35,086 bases of DNA from Leptolyngbyaceae cyanobacterium T60_A2020_046 (GTDB lineage Bacteria; Cyanobacteriota; Cyanobacteriia; Phormidesmidales; Phormidesmidaceae): positions 1-35,086 of the forward strand of contig JACYME010000180.1 in the NCBI GenBank assembly GCA_015272155.1, read 5' to 3'. Below the pieces are notes generated by a model, which searched no databases, was not told the origin of the DNA, and worked only from the letters and a program-made list of their open reading frames with translations. A program made the position numbers and the translations under genes. Positions 8,105-18,024 of this stretch are shown piece after piece (within the stretch, counting starts at the first letter, position 1; each line of letters begins with the position of its first letter).

Positions 8105-9538
8105 CTAGCCCACAGCAGCGGGCACCAGGGTCGATGTCGCTTCGGTTGCCGTCAGTTGACTGAGGATGCCGTTGACATTTGCGCGGGCGTCGCCATAGAG
8201 CATCTGTGTATTGTCTTTGTAGAACAGAGGATTGGGGACGCCTGCATATCCCGGAGAGAGGCTCCGCTTGAGCACAATGACGTTGCGGGCTTTCCAGACT
8301 TCGAGGACGGGCATTCCGGCGATCGGACTATCAGGATCTTCGAGCGCGCTGGGATTGACCGTATCATTGGCACCAATCACCAGCACCACGTCAGTTTCTG
8401 GGAAATCATCGTTGATTTCCTCCATTTCTAGCACGATGTCGTAGGGCACGTTGGCCTCCGCGAGCAGAACGTTCATGTGGCCCGGTAGGCGACCCGCCAC
8501 GGGGTGAATGCCGAAACGCACTTGTTTGCCGCGATCGCGCAGAATTTTTGTAATCTCTGCGACGGCGTGCTGGGCCTGGGCCACTGCCATGCCATACCCC
8601 GGCACAATGATGACGCTATCAGCAGCGTCTAGGCTTTCCACCGTTTCTTCGAGAGTGGTCGCGGTCGCGGTGCCCTCCGCAGCCTTGGCAGTTTTGCCGC
8701 CGCTGGTGCCAAAGCCACCCAAAATCACGCTGATAAACGAGCGATTCATCGCCTTGCACATGATGTAGCTGAGGATAGCTCCGCTGCTGCCTACCAGCGC
8801 GCCCGTAATGATCAGCAGGTCGTTGGAGAGCATGAAGCCCGCCGCCGCCGCTGCCCAGCCCGAGTAGCTATTTAGTATGGAGATCACCACGGGCATGTCG
8901 GCTCCGCCGATCGCCACCACCAAGTGAATCCCTAGCACCGACGCGATCGCCGTCATCCCCATCAGCGGCACCAGGCCCGCCGTGCCCTCGGCACTCATAA
9001 AGGGCACACCCAGCGCGATCGTCCCTACTAACAGCGCAATATTCAACCCGTGGCGTCCTGGCAAGAGGACGGCTTTGCTGGTGATCAGGGCACGCAGTTT
9101 GCCAAAGGCGACCACCGATCCCGTGAAGGTGACGGCCCCGATGAAGACGCCGATGTAGATTTCAAGCTGGTGAATGGTGGCCTCTACCCCCACCAAGTTG
9201 TGGTCGGGCTGAAGGTAGCTGGCGACGCCCACCAACACCGCCGCCAACCCCACAAAGCTGTGGAGAATAGCCACCAGCTCGGGCATGGCGGTCATCGCTA
9301 CCCGCGACGCGACGATCGCGCCGATGATGACTGCGGGCACCCCAGCGGCAGCCAGCACGCCATAGCCCGATCCCGACACTGCGGTGCTGGCGGCGGTGGC
9401 CACAAAGGCGATCGCCATTCCAGCAATGCCGTACACATTGCCGCGTTTGGCCGTTTCTTGGTTGGCCAAGCCACCCAGGCTGAGGATAAAGAGCACACTG
9501 GCCGCGATGTAGGCGACCGTCAATACATGATTCGACAT
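8105..9538 (-). CDS. pntB: NAD(P) transhydrogenase subunit beta
   Basis: PntB is the beta subunit of the proton-translocating transhydrogenase, which moves hydride between NADH and NADP+ using the proton gradient. The 477-residue product has an N-terminal membrane domain with about eight or nine helices (roughly 1-270) and a C-terminal NADP(H)-binding domain III with the marker [13 protein letters not shown] and, near the end, [11 protein letters not shown]. Length matches the family (about 460-480). The ATG giving MSNHVLTV was chosen; upstream codons in frame are unlike the family. It follows pntA by 76 bases on the same strand, and the two clearly form one operon. In cyanobacteria this enzyme sits in a membrane and tunes the NADPH pool. 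Confidence 0.96.
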   Translation of the reverse strand: MSNHVLTVAYIAASVLFILSLGGLANQETAKRGNVYGIAGMAIAFVATAASTAVSGSGYGVLAAAGVPAVIIGAIVASRVAMTAMPELVAILHSFVGLAAVLVGVASYLQPDHNLVGVEATIHQLEIYIGVFIGAVTFTGSVVAFGKLRALITSKAVLLPGRHGLNIALLVGTIALGVPFMSAEGTAGLVPLMGMTAIASVLGIHLVVAIGGADMPVVISILNSYSGWAAAAAGFMLSNDLLIITGALVGSSGAILSYIMCKAMNRSFISVILGGFGTSGGKTAKAAEGTATATTLEETVESLDAADSVIIVPGYGMAVAQAQHAVAEITKILRDRGKQVRFGIHPVAGRLPGHMNVLLAEANVPYDIVLEMEEINDDFPETDVVLVIGANDTVNPSALEDPDSPIAGMPVLEVWKARNVIVLKRSLSPGYAGVPNPLFYKDNTQMLYGDARANVNGILSQLTATEATSTLVPAAVG

Positions 9539-9614
9539 GGAAACAATCCTTGAAGTGCGGTAAAACTCGCGCAGGTCGCGATCGCCTGCGGCAACCAAAA
9601 CATGCGGGATCGCC

Positions 9615-11201
9615 CTAGCGGCGGAACATTTTCAGCATTCGTTGGGTGACTAAGAAGCCGCCGGAAATGTTGATAGTGCCGACAAAGATCGCGATCGCGC
9701 CCAAAATGGTCGTCGGTGAGGTCAGATCCCCAGAAATTTGCAGCATTCCGCCGATGATGATGATGCCGCTGATAGCATTGGTCACGCTCATCAGGGGCGT
9801 ATGCAGGGCGGGCGAGACATCCCAAATCAGCTTCCAGCCCAAGAAAATCGCCAGCACAAAGACCGTGAAGTGGGACAAAAAGGACTCCGGCGCGCTGACC
9901 CCAACCCCGATGAGGGCCGCCGCGATCGCGATCGGCATCACCCATTTTCCCAACGGCCCCCCCGCCGGAGTAGAGGCCGGGACGGCGGCTTCCGGCGCTG
10001 GGGTGGTCGCCGCCGGGGAGGGCGCAACCGGACGCGCGGGCGGCGGCCAAATCACCTGCCCCTCGTGAATCACCGTTGCCCCGCGAATCACCTCATCCTC
10101 CAGGTCAACCTGGTAGTTTTCGGCTCCCCCGAGATCTGTCAACAGGTGAACCAAGTTCGTGCCATAGAGCTGGCTGGCCTGATTTGCCATGCGGCTGGGT
10201 AAATCCGTCAGCCCGATGATTTTGACGCCATTGTGGTCATAAATTTCACCAGGGCGAGTCAGTTCACAGTTGCCTCCCTGTTCCGCAGCCATATCCACAA
10301 TCACCGATCCCGGTCGCATGGCGTCCACCATTTCCCGGGTAATGAGGCGTGGGGCAGGCTTGCCAGGAATCAAAGCGGTAGTAATGATAATGTCCACTTC
10401 GCGAGCTTGCTGAGCAAACAGCGCCATTTCGGCGGCGATGAACTCAGGGCTCATCACCTTGGCATAGCCGCCCGTCCCGGTGCCATCTTCTTCAAAGTGC
10501 AGTTCCAGAAACTCTGCCCCCAAGCTTTGCACCTGCTCTTTCACCACGGGGCGGGTATCAAAGGCACGCACCACCGCGCCCAAGCCACGGGCCGCTCCGA
10601 TCGCGGCCAACCCAGCCACCCCAGCCCCAATCACCAACACCTTGCAGGGCGGCATCTTACCCGCAGCGGTAATTTGTCCGGTAAAACACCGCCCAAACTG
10701 CTGTGCAGCCTCGATCACCGCTCGATAGCCCGCCAGGTTTGCCATGGAGCTGAGGGCATCCATTTTTTGGGCGCGGGTGATACGGGGCACCGCATCGATC
10801 GCGATCACCGTCGCATGTCTAGCCGCGAGGTCTTGCAACAACCCGTCATTCTGGGCAGGCCAGATAAAGCTGATGAGCGTACCCCCATCGCGTAGCTGAG
10901 CCGCTTCTTCTGGGGTAGGCGGGCGCACTTTCAGCACCACATCCGCCTCCGCCCAAACCTGTTCCGGGCGATCAACCACACGACACCCCGCCGCTCGGTA
11001 GGCTTCGTCAGGAAAGCTGGCCCCTTGTCCCGCGTTCGCTTCGACCCAGACCTCAAACCCGAGTTTTTGGAGCTTTTTGGCGGTGTCGGGCGTAGCCGCC
11101 ACCCGCCGCTCACCGGGAAACACCTCTCGGGGAATGCCGATGCGCATCGCAGGCTGCGGCGATGAATGCTGATCGGTTTCAGGTGCGATCGCAACCGTCA
11201 T
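9615..11201 (-). CDS. pntA: NAD(P) transhydrogenase subunit alpha, fused form
   Basis: This 528-residue alpha subunit combines both parts of PntA that are separate genes in some bacteria. The N-terminal domain I is the NAD(H)-binding module, beginning [20 protein letters not shown] at about residue 19 and containing the Rossmann motif [12 protein letters not shown] Pro/Ala-rich linker (about 375-405) leads to a C-terminal membrane segment with about four helices ending in KMFRR. The single in-frame ATG before domain I sets the start; upstream frame looks non-coding. It is the first gene of pntA-pntB. The long spacer upstream (11202-11952) should hold its promoter. Confidence 0.95.
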   Translation of the reverse strand: MTVAIAPETDQHSSPQPAMRIGIPREVFPGERRVAATPDTAKKLQKLGFEVWVEANAGQGASFPDEAYRAAGCRVVDRPEQVWAEADVVLKVRPPTPEEAAQLRDGGTLISFIWPAQNDGLLQDLAARHATVIAIDAVPRITRAQKMDALSSMANLAGYRAVIEAAQQFGRCFTGQITAAGKMPPCKVLVIGAGVAGLAAIGAARGLGAVVRAFDTRPVVKEQVQSLGAEFLELHFEEDGTGTGGYAKVMSPEFIAAEMALFAQQAREVDIIITTALIPGKPAPRLITREMVDAMRPGSVIVDMAAEQGGNCELTRPGEIYDHNGVKIIGLTDLPSRMANQASQLYGTNLVHLLTDLGGAENYQVDLEDEVIRGATVIHEGQVIWPPPARPVAPSPAATTPAPEAAVPASTPAGGPLGKWVMPIAIAAALIGVGVSAPESFLSHFTVFVLAIFLGWKLIWDVSPALHTPLMSVTNAISGIIIIGGMLQISGDLTSPTTILGAIAIFVGTINISGGFLVTQRMLKMFRR

Positions 11202-11952
11202 AGTCAAAATCCTCTGGTTTAGACAAATATCGATGGGGCTCAGAGTGGATTGGGAGCCTACCATCGCTGAAAAATTTCCGACTGTTTTTCCCGTCAATTC
11301 CCCCGCGTTGGGCTCATGAGTCCCAATGGGGAAACCCAATACTGTCCGCTGAGAAAAACGGAGTCCCGTTCGCTTTATAGCGAAACCCAGAGCCGCACTC
11401 CTAGACTCGATCAAATATTTTTTACATTGGGGCAGAGTTCGCCACAAAATTCCTATGGAATCCTGACAAAATCCTGAAAAATTAAGGCTTTCACGCAGGA
11501 TTTCGACCAGAAACAATACAAAAAGTTAAATTCTGAAATTCTTAGCAACACTCAGAAGAGCGATCGCAATTTGAGATCGAACGCGGGGCATAAAATCCCG
11601 TGGTTCGTCAGAGTTCACCATCTCAAGTCGCCCATTGCTTGCCTCCAACCGGGGGCATCATTTCCCAGGCTGTAATCCCCAAAAAATGCCCTGCTGTACA
11701 CCTCGCCATATCCGTTGACGGGCGATCGCTCTCGAGCCGTGTGACAAATGTTAAAATTGCACACCGTGGCCGGAAGTTCCGCTTGCTCAAGTGATTTCCA
11801 GCAACGAAAACCCTTACCCTGTGGGCATTGACGACGCCTTGCCGGGCTGATCCCAGCTCGGGCACTTTAGCGCCGAAGCCACCGTCTCAGGCGACAGAAC
11901 TCAACTCAATTCGTCCCATTCAGATGACCGCATTCGTGGAGGTACAACAAGC
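11202..11952. other. Long divergent spacer between pntA and the DUF2808 gene
   Basis: About 750 bases without a convincing gene. A short plus-strand frame (11600-11794) lacks family features. The stretch must contain the promoters of pntA (leftward) and of the DUF2808 gene (rightward). A small hairpin, TTCGCT-TTAT-AGCGAA, lies at 11369-11384, and HIP1-like GCGATCGC sites occur at several places. I could not find a -35/-10 pair with good spacing on either side, so no promoter is called. A small RNA in this spacer is possible but nothing in the sequence shows one. Confidence 0.4.
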
Positions 11953-12534
11953 ATGATCTGGGCAAAACGACTGTTAGCGAAAGGACTCTGTGGGGCAGTT
12001 GCACTGTCGGGCCTGGCCGCGATCGCAGGGAGCCATATTGTTCCTCGCGCCACCAACGCGATCGCCCAAACCACCGGAGGTGGCCTCACCATCTACGGCG
12101 GTGTGGATGCAGAGTTTCGTCTGAACTACCTTATCGACAACAACAAGCGCCGCGATACGCGGGCTCGTTATTACCTCGCCGTCCCCGGTCGCAAAATTAC
12201 GCGCGAGATTGTTGAACTGGAAATCACCTATCCCCAAGACTTTGAAGACAATGGCGGCTACTTTAGCCGCGCCAGCGTTGAATTACGCGAAGGCGACGGT
12301 CGTGGCCAAGGCTCCATCCCCGTCGAGGATGTGGTGTTCAACCTCGATCGCAACACCATTGAAATCTACCCGGCAGAACCCATCCCCCCCAACAAAAACT
12401 TTGTGATCGTGGTGTCCAGCGTACGGAACCCCAACCGCTATGGGCAGCACTACCTGAACCTGCGCACCATGTATCGTGGCGACGTGTTGCGACAGTTCGT
12501 CGGCATCTGGCCGATGGATATCGCAGCGGAATAA
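11953..12534 (+). CDS. Exported DUF2808 protein
   Basis: A 193-residue protein with a signal peptide (basic MIWAKRLLAK, hydrophobic core, AIA before Gln near residue 39) followed by a soluble domain with the features of DUF2808, a family common in cyanobacteria: FRLNYLIDNN, ARYYLAVPG, ITYPQDFED and a C-terminal part ending VGIWPMD. It is expected in the periplasm or thylakoid lumen; its function is not known to me. A ribosome site GGAGGT lies about ten bases before the ATG. It is transcribed alone and followed after about 60 bases by a strong hairpin terminator. Confidence 0.88.
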   Translation: MIWAKRLLAKGLCGAVALSGLAAIAGSHIVPRATNAIAQTTGGGLTIYGGVDAEFRLNYLIDNNKRRDTRARYYLAVPGRKITREIVELEITYPQDFEDNGGYFSRASVELREGDGRGQGSIPVEDVVFNLDRNTIEIYPAEPIPPNKNFVIVVSSVRNPNRYGQHYLNLRTMYRGDVLRQFVGIWPMDIAAE

Positions 12535-12593
12535 CTTCGCCGCTGTTGGCTCACCGGAGCCAATGCTTGCGGCCTAACCCAAGCTTGCATGAG

Positions 12594-12627
12594 ACTGCCC
12601 TGCCAACTCGATTGGCAGGGCAGTTTG
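12594..12627 (+). terminator. Rho-independent-type terminator after DUF2808 gene
   Basis: ACTGCCCTGCCAA (12594-12606) and TTGGCAGGGCAGT (12612-12624) make a perfect 13-bp GC-rich stem with a five-base loop, followed by a short T-rich tail. It separates the DUF2808 gene from the rpmH cluster. Confidence 0.85.
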
Positions 12628-12889
12628 CTGTAACGCTGCCGAAGAAGTTATGACGCGATCGCCCTTTCTAAACCCTCAACCAAGCTGCTAGACTGATGAA
12701 CCCGAGGCGGTCTCAGGTCTTGCCGCTGGTCTGCATGGAGAGTATCCCGCAAGGACGGGGCTTTCCCGATGCGCTCTGGACTTTTCAACACGGGTATACT
12801 TTCCTGGGAGGGAAACCTGGTGCTAAAGTAAGAGATTGTGTCTCATGAAAAGAATTGCCCATCCATCCACGCTGAGAAGGAACTAAACC
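12628..12889 (+). promoter_or_regulatory. Leader and promoter region of the rpmH cluster
   Basis: No gene is visible. A TATACT hexamer at 12795-12800, preceded by GGG, could be a -10 element, but no good -35 sits at the right distance, so the promoter call is weak. Downstream there is a short TTTCC/GGAAA hairpin and, just before rpmH, AAGGAA as a ribosome-binding site six or seven bases from the ATG. Confidence 0.3.
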
Positions 12890-13027
12890 ATGACAAAACG
12901 TACGTTAGGCGGCACGGTGCGTAAGCAAAAGCGGACTTCTGGGTTTCGGGCTCGGATGCGGACTGCAACGGGTCGGCGCGTGATCAAAGCGCGTCGTCGC
13001 AAGGGACGGGCGCGGCTGTCGGTCTAG
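12890..13027 (+). CDS. rpmH: Ribosomal protein L34
   Basis: A 45-residue, strongly basic protein starting [20 protein letters not shown] and ending KGRARLSV. The segments SGFRARM and [15 protein letters not shown] are diagnostic of bacterial L34 (FRARM, VLxxRRxKGRxxL). Length matches the family exactly. It is the first gene of the conserved order rpmH, rnpA, PH-domain gene, yidC, and AAGGAA upstream serves as ribosome site. Confidence 0.97.
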   Translation: MTKRTLGGTVRKQKRTSGFRARMRTATGRRVIKARRRKGRARLSV

Positions 13028-13214
13028 GTGGCAGCGTTTTGCCTTTTCGTCGCTGTCGCGATCGCGCCAATTATCCTAAACCTGTACTGTGCGGGGCAAT
13101 GTCCCCTCCTTGGCAGACTTCGGTAACGCTGCGATTCAGGCTATGGCGATCGGCAATCGTTACAGCCCCAATTCAGTTTTAGTTATCGTCCTGCTCGTTA
13201 CGTGGGTTTGCCCT

Positions 13215-13595
13215 GTGGCGCTCCCCAAATTGCACCGTCTAAATCGTCCCAAGGAGTTCGCCGCTGTATATCGGCAGGGCCAGCGGGCCTCCGCTGCTGC
13301 ATTATCGGTAATTGTGCTGCCTGTTTCGCCTGAGGGCGTGTCTGTCCCAAGCCGTTTCGGCATTTCGGTCAGCCAAAAGGTTCACAAGCGTGCGGTGGTG
13401 AGAAACCGACTCAAGCGGCAAGTGCGATCGGCAATTCAATCGCTGATCCCCAAGGTGAAATCGAATCTTTGGATTGTGATTGTGCTGCGGCCCTCAGCGG
13501 TTCGATGCGACTATTGGCAATTTTTGCGACAATTAGAGCACACGTTTGCAGAGCTTGAGGTGATCGATGGGCATACGAGAGGATGTGTACTATGA
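13215..13595 (+). CDS. rnpA: Ribonuclease P protein component
   Basis: RnpA binds the RNase P RNA and helps it take precursor tRNA. The 126-residue product starts at a GTG and reads ALPKLHRLNRPKEFAAVYRQG, the usual opening of the family, followed by the RNA-binding signature RNRLKRQVRSAI at about 63-74. The open frame continues upstream for another 42 codons, but that leader contains no family features, and the GTG is the nearest start to the conserved region. The last 29 bases overlap the next gene in another frame. Length (about 110-130) is normal. Confidence 0.93.
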   Translation: MALPKLHRLNRPKEFAAVYRQGQRASAAALSVIVLPVSPEGVSVPSRFGISVSQKVHKRAVVRNRLKRQVRSAIQSLIPKVKSNLWIVIVLRPSAVRCDYWQFLRQLEHTFAELEVIDGHTRGCVL

Positions 13596-13959
13596 GGGCG
13601 GCCCCCACATTGGGGATCTCATCATCAACGGGTTGCTAGCGTTCACACTGGTCTGCATTCCGTTGACGGTTGGCGCTATCGTGCGGGCGTTGTGGCTGCG
13701 CTATCGTATCACCAACCGCCGCATCTCTGTCACGGGTGGCTGGATGGGCCAGACCCGTTCTGACATCATTTATTCTGAAATCACTAAGATTGTGACGGTA
13801 CCGCGTGGGCTCGGGTTGTGGGGCGATATGGTCGTGACGCTTAAGGATGGTAGCCGCCTTGAGCTGCGCGCCATGCCGAAGTTCCGCGAGGTGTACGAGT
13901 ACATCAGCGACAAGATCCCAAGCAAGGCGAAGGCTGTGAGCGGATCTATTGGCTCCTAG
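13567..13959 (+). CDS. PH domain-containing membrane protein
   Basis: A 130-residue protein with one long hydrophobic segment (about 18-47) near the N-terminus followed by a compact domain with RYRITNRRISVTGGWMG, which is the bacterial PH (bPH2/YdbS-like) pattern, ending in a helix (MPKFREVYEYISDKI). Genes of this type sit between rnpA and yidC in many cyanobacteria. The ATG lies inside the end of rnpA with a 29-base overlap, so the two are probably coupled. Function is unknown; context suggests a membrane-biogenesis role alongside YidC, which is inference. Confidence 0.88.
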   Translation: MGIREDVYYEGGPHIGDLIINGLLAFTLVCIPLTVGAIVRALWLRYRITNRRISVTGGWMGQTRSDIIYSEITKIVTVPRGLGLWGDMVVTLKDGSRLELRAMPKFREVYEYISDKIPSKAKAVSGSIGS

Positions 13960-14137
13960 GCGATCGCATTGGACTGTCGCGAGTGATCTTGTGTGACGGG
14001 TGAGCGTCTATGGCTCTGGAAGCCTCAGGCGCTCTCATTTTTTTGAGCGTCCCTCCCCACAGCAGGCTACGCTTTCATATAGAGTAGATTCAGATTTTAG
14101 CCGTCGAATCACATCGACCGATTGAGGTAGCGCGCGA

Positions 14138-15286
14138 ATGGATTTTGGTATTGGCTTTCTCTCGAACAACATCATGTTGCCAATCCTGGACTTTTTCTAC
14201 GGGATTGTGCCGAGTTATGGTCTTGCAATCGTTGCATTGACGTTGGTCATCCGATTTGCGCTCTACCCGCTCAATGCTGGGTCTATCCGCAACATGCGTC
14301 GTATGAAAGTGGCGCAGCCCGTCATGCAAAAGCGGGTCAAGGAAATTCAGGAACGCTATAAGGACGATTCGGCCAAGCTCCAAGAGGAAATGAGCAAGGT
14401 TTATAAGGAGTTTGGCAATCCCTTTGCGGGTTGTTTCCCAGTCTTGCTGCAAATGCCAATCCTCTTTGCACTGTTTGCAACATTGCGGGGGTCGCCCTTT
14501 GCTGATGTCGCCTACCCGGTCAACCTTCAAATTCTTCCCCCCGATAAGGTGGAGCAGGTTCAGCCCCAGGTGTTTTCAACGGCTCCCAAGAATATTTACA
14601 TCACAGACGGGGTTCACTTCCCGATGTCTGCGGTTATTCCAGGTGGCACGCGTCTCGCTATTGGTGAAAAGACAAACATTCGCCTCCAAACCGCTGAGGG
14701 TAAAACCCTCGAGCAATTGGCAACGGAATACGAGAACACCGATGCGCTGGCTCCCCAGTGGGAGGTCACAAAGGGGCAAAATCTGGTAGAGGTGGATGGC
14801 GAAGGCAACATTACCGCGATCGCGCCCGGCGATGTGACCGTACAGGTGAAGGTGCCAGGGCTGGCTTCCCAGAAGGGCTTCTTGTTTATTGAAGCGTTGG
14901 GTCGCGTTGGAGTCACCGGCGACGATGGCAAAATCCACTGGGATATCTTGATCATGGTGCTGACCTTCGGGATCAGCCTTTACGTGAACCAGCTTCTTTC
15001 GGGGCAAGGGGGATCGAGCGATAATCCTCAACAAAACGCCATCAACAAATTCACACCAGTGATTTTTTCGGGGATGTTTTTGTTTTTCCCGCTGCCAGCT
15101 GGGGTGTTGATGTACATGGTGATTGCCAACATCTTCCAGACGCTGCAAAGCTTCATTTTGTCGCGGGAACCACTGCCCGAGAATCTACAAAAAATTGTGG
15201 ATGCGGAGTCCTCAAAGTCCAGCGAGGGCGGACGGCAGACTCTGCCCTTTGAACCCGGTCGATCTAAGAAGTCCAAAGCGTCTTAG
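14138..15286 (+). CDS. yidC: Membrane protein insertase YidC
   Basis: YidC inserts proteins into the plasma and thylakoid membranes. The 382-residue product has a first helix (about 23-45) with the conserved Arg39 in the groove, a cytoplasmic hairpin rich in charged residues (52-95), the [20 protein letters not shown] helix (94-113) and C-terminal helices (268-288, 305-342). Between helices two and three is an exported insert of about 130 residues whose second half (roughly 190-252) contains [17 protein letters not shown], which looks like a Big_2-type immunoglobulin-like fold. The last 40 residues are basic, as expected for ribosome contact. The stop TAG shares its last base with a GTG of the next gene. 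Confidence 0.95.
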   Translation: MDFGIGFLSNNIMLPILDFFYGIVPSYGLAIVALTLVIRFALYPLNAGSIRNMRRMKVAQPVMQKRVKEIQERYKDDSAKLQEEMSKVYKEFGNPFAGCFPVLLQMPILFALFATLRGSPFADVAYPVNLQILPPDKVEQVQPQVFSTAPKNIYITDGVHFPMSAVIPGGTRLAIGEKTNIRLQTAEGKTLEQLATEYENTDALAPQWEVTKGQNLVEVDGEGNITAIAPGDVTVQVKVPGLASQKGFLFIEALGRVGVTGDDGKIHWDILIMVLTFGISLYVNQLLSGQGGSSDNPQQNAINKFTPVIFSGMFLFFPLPAGVLMYMVIANIFQTLQSFILSREPLPENLQKIVDAESSKSSEGGRQTLPFEPGRSKKSKAS

Positions 15287-15291
15287 TGGCT

Positions 15292-15783
15292 ATGAACGAA
15301 CAATTTCAGCAGCTTGGCGTGAATTGGCTTGCGCAGCTTTTGACCTTGCAAGGGTTATCGGCAACGGTGACGGCGGCAATGGTTGAGGATGAGGTGAGTT
15401 CAAGCTGTTGGTTGACCATTGATGAAGCTCAGCTCTCACCTCAGCAGATCGAGGTGCTGCTGGGTGAGGAGGGCCGGGTCTTAGATGCGTTGCAGTATCT
15501 GGCAAATACGACGCTGAATTTGGGGCGATCGCCCGATGAGCAACATGCCTATACCGTTGACTTGGCGGGCTATCGCGCTAAGCGCCTTGAGGAGCTGAAA
15601 GTTCTGGCTGAGCAGGCCGCTGAGCAGGCCCGTACCACGGGGCAGGAGTATGAACTGACGGCGCTGTCTTCCGCAGAGCGGCGGCAGGTTCACCAATTGC
15701 TGAAGGCGTATGACGGGTTGGAAACCTTTAGTCGAGGCAAGGAGCCCGATCGCCGATTAGTGGTGCGTCCCGTTGAAGCATAA
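15292..15783 (+). CDS. Jag/KhpB-like RNA-binding protein (KH and R3H)
   Basis: This 163-residue protein lies directly after yidC, as jag does in many bacteria. The middle part has a KH-like region around LLGEEGRVLDALQYLANTTL (VLLGEEG replaces the GxxG loop), and the C-terminal part has an R3H motif in ERRQVHQLL (Arg-x3-His) followed by a strand LVVRP. It lacks the N-terminal Jag domain of Bacillus proteins, as is usual in cyanobacteria. It should bind RNA and may act in post-transcriptional control. The ATG at 15292 was chosen, but a GTG at 15286 that shares a base with the yidC stop is equally plausible. Confidence 0.88.
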   Translation: MNEQFQQLGVNWLAQLLTLQGLSATVTAAMVEDEVSSSCWLTIDEAQLSPQQIEVLLGEEGRVLDALQYLANTTLNLGRSPDEQHAYTVDLAGYRAKRLEELKVLAEQAAEQARTTGQEYELTALSSAERRQVHQLLKAYDGLETFSRGKEPDRRLVVRPVEA

Positions 15784-15831
15784 TTTCGACGGGGTTTCGG
15801 CCTGACGCCACGATCGCTCGGAAATGGAATT

Positions 15832-16350
15832 ATGGATCCAATTTACGTTCCACATCTACTGAAGGCGCGCGATCGCACTCGCACCTTTGACATTGAAACC
15901 GTTTTCCCAGAATTAGAAACGCTGACCCCCGTACGAGGTTCGGTGCAGGTCAAGCACTGCACGACTTATCTGGAGGTGCAGGGTAAGGCGGAGGCGATCG
16001 TAACGCTGACCTGCGATCGCTGCTTGCAGCATTACAATCACCGCCTGACGGTGGACGCTGAAGAGTTAATCTGGTTGGAAGATCCCACTGAGTGGGGAGA
16101 TGAGGAGCTCTTGGAGCGCGAGGTGAGCGTTGAGGATTTGGTGGAAAACCTTGCGCCAGATGGTCACTTTGAGCCGAGAACGTGGCTCTATGAGCAGGTT
16201 TGTCTTGCCTTACCCCAACGCCAAATCTGTGACGAGGCCTGTGCTGGCATTCCTGTCGATGTTCAGCAAGAGACCGCAAATCCCTTGCGCGATCGCCGTT
16301 GGGCTGCCCTGGCAAAACTCAAGCACCAGCTTGCCCCAGAAGACGCCTAA
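15832..16350 (+). CDS. DUF177 (YceD-type) protein
   Basis: A 172-residue protein with the family signature CDRC at 61-64 in a strand-rich region (LTCDRCLQHY), an acidic middle segment, and a C-terminal pair of cysteines (CDEAC at 133-137) where most relatives have an LCxxxCxxCG-type knot. YceD proteins lie next to rpmF in many bacteria and are linked to 23S rRNA maturation; the plant and cyanobacterial form is needed for ribosome assembly. Here it follows the jag-like gene and precedes ycf46, a conserved cyanobacterial order. The reduced C-terminal cysteine cluster is a small departure from the family. Confidence 0.87.
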   Translation: MDPIYVPHLLKARDRTRTFDIETVFPELETLTPVRGSVQVKHCTTYLEVQGKAEAIVTLTCDRCLQHYNHRLTVDAEELIWLEDPTEWGDEELLEREVSVEDLVENLAPDGHFEPRTWLYEQVCLALPQRQICDEACAGIPVDVQQETANPLRDRRWAALAKLKHQLAPEDA

Positions 16351-16411
16351 CGTCAGCTCTCTCCCCAGACTGAATGGCTCCCCCTAACGATTTTCTGTTG
16401 AGCGCTGTGTC

Positions 16412-17941
16412 ATGAGCTTCACCGATGACCTAGCCCTGCTACTGAGGGCGCGTTACCCCATTCTTTACTTGGCCACTCAGGAAGAGGAACGAGCGGAGGG
16501 CGCGATCGCCCGATGTGCAAAAACCCTCAACCAGCGCAGCGTTTACGTGTGGGATTTTGTTGAAGGCTACCAAGGCAACCCCAACGATGCCGGAGTGGCG
16601 CGACGCAACCCCCTACAAGCCTTAGAACATGTTGAGAAGTTGCCGCAGTCTGTGGCAGCGGTATTTGTGTTGCGAGACTTCCATCGCTTTTTAGATGATG
16701 TGGCGATCGCGCGCAAACTCCGCAACCTTGCCCGTCGCCTCAAATCCCAGGCCAAAAACATCATCATGTTGGCTCCCCAAGTCCAAATTCCAGAGGACTT
16801 GAGCGAAGTCATCACCGTTTTAGAATTTGCCCTGCCCAGTCCAGAGGAAATTCAGCACGAGGTCACGCGCCTGCTGGAGGCATGTGGTGTCACACTTCAG
16901 GAACGAGCACTGGATAGTTTAGTGCGCTCGTGCCAGGGGCTTTCTATTGAGCGCATTCGACGGGTCTTGGCTCGGGGCATTGCCGCCCATGGCAGCTTCC
17001 GCGCGGAGGACATTGACCTAGTGCTCGAAGAAAAACGCCAAACTATCCGTCAAACCCAAATTCTGGATTTTTACCCCGCCAATGAGCGCATCTCTGACAT
17101 CGGCGGCCTGGATAACTTGAAGGATTGGTTGCTGCGGCGGGGCAATGCCTTTTCTGAAAAAGCCCGTCAATATGGCTTGCCCCATCCTCGGGGGCTTTTG
17201 TTAGTGGGCATTCAGGGCACAGGTAAGTCGCTCACGGCAAAGGCGATCGCCCATCACTGGCATCTGCCACTCCTACGCTTGGACGTGGGCCGACTCTTTG
17301 GTGGGCTGGTGGGGGAGTCAGAGTCCCGCACCCGCCAGATGATTCAACTCGCCGAAGCGCTGGCTCCCTGCATTCTGTGGATCGACGAGATTGACAAAGC
17401 TTTTGCCGGATTTGATGGCCGGGGCGACTCAGGCACCAGCAGCCGAGTATTTGGCACCTTCATCACCTGGCTCGCCGAAAAAACGTCTCCGGTCTTTGTG
17501 GTCGCCACCGCCAACAACATCCAAGCCCTGCCACCAGAAATGATGCGACGGGGCCGGTTTGACGAGATCTTCTTTGTTGGGCTACCTACCCAAAGTGAGC
17601 GTCAGGCGATTTTTGAGGTGCATCTGTCGCGGCTGCGACCCCATAACCTGCCCCAGTATGACTTGCCTCGCTTAGCCTATGAAACTCCAGACTTCTCTGG
17701 GGCAGAAATTGAACAGGCCATCATCGAAGCAATGCATCTTGGCTTTAGCCAAGGCCGCGACTTTAGCACCGAGGATATTTTGGAAGCGGCAAGCCAGATG
17801 ATTCCTTTGGCACGCACAGCCCAAGACCAAATCGACGCCCTGAAGGCGTGGGCAGCCTCTGGTAAGGCTCGGCTGGCCTCGCGAGGAGGTGATGCCCTCA
17901 GCGATCGCCTCAAACATCACAAACCCAGTGGCGATCGCTAG
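16412..17941 (+). CDS. ycf46: Ycf46-type AAA ATPase
   Basis: The 509-residue product is an AAA+ ATPase of the Ycf46 type, encoded in algal plastids and all cyanobacteria. The first 200 residues form the degenerate N-terminal ATPase-like region typical of Ycf46 ([15 protein letters not shown] near the start). The second half has Walker A GIQGTGKS at 266-273, Walker B ILWIDEID at 321-328, and an arginine finger region in [13 protein letters not shown]. Published work links the cyanobacterial homologue to regulation of photosynthesis and carbon uptake; the precise role is not settled. It is the last gene of the cluster starting at rpmH. Confidence 0.95.
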   Translation: MSFTDDLALLLRARYPILYLATQEEERAEGAIARCAKTLNQRSVYVWDFVEGYQGNPNDAGVARRNPLQALEHVEKLPQSVAAVFVLRDFHRFLDDVAIARKLRNLARRLKSQAKNIIMLAPQVQIPEDLSEVITVLEFALPSPEEIQHEVTRLLEACGVTLQERALDSLVRSCQGLSIERIRRVLARGIAAHGSFRAEDIDLVLEEKRQTIRQTQILDFYPANERISDIGGLDNLKDWLLRRGNAFSEKARQYGLPHPRGLLLVGIQGTGKSLTAKAIAHHWHLPLLRLDVGRLFGGLVGESESRTRQMIQLAEALAPCILWIDEIDKAFAGFDGRGDSGTSSRVFGTFITWLAEKTSPVFVVATANNIQALPPEMMRRGRFDEIFFVGLPTQSERQAIFEVHLSRLRPHNLPQYDLPRLAYETPDFSGAEIEQAIIEAMHLGFSQGRDFSTEDILEAASQMIPLARTAQDQIDALKAWAASGKARLASRGGDALSDRLKHHKPSGDR

Positions 17942-18024
17942 CCCCGAAACTTCCGTGAAAATTGTTGATCTTTCTGCACGGGTGCTATACAACCGTAGGT
18001 CAGACCAGACCCCGACACTGAGGG

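Noticed and set aside
11600-11794. A 64-codon plus-strand frame in the pntA/DUF2808 spacer
   Set aside because: No ribosome site, no family features and odd composition; treated as spacer.
14029-14050. GCGCTC and GAGCGT around a T-run before yidC, as a terminator
   Set aside because: The T-run is in the loop, not after the stem, and the stem is short, so it does not have terminator form.
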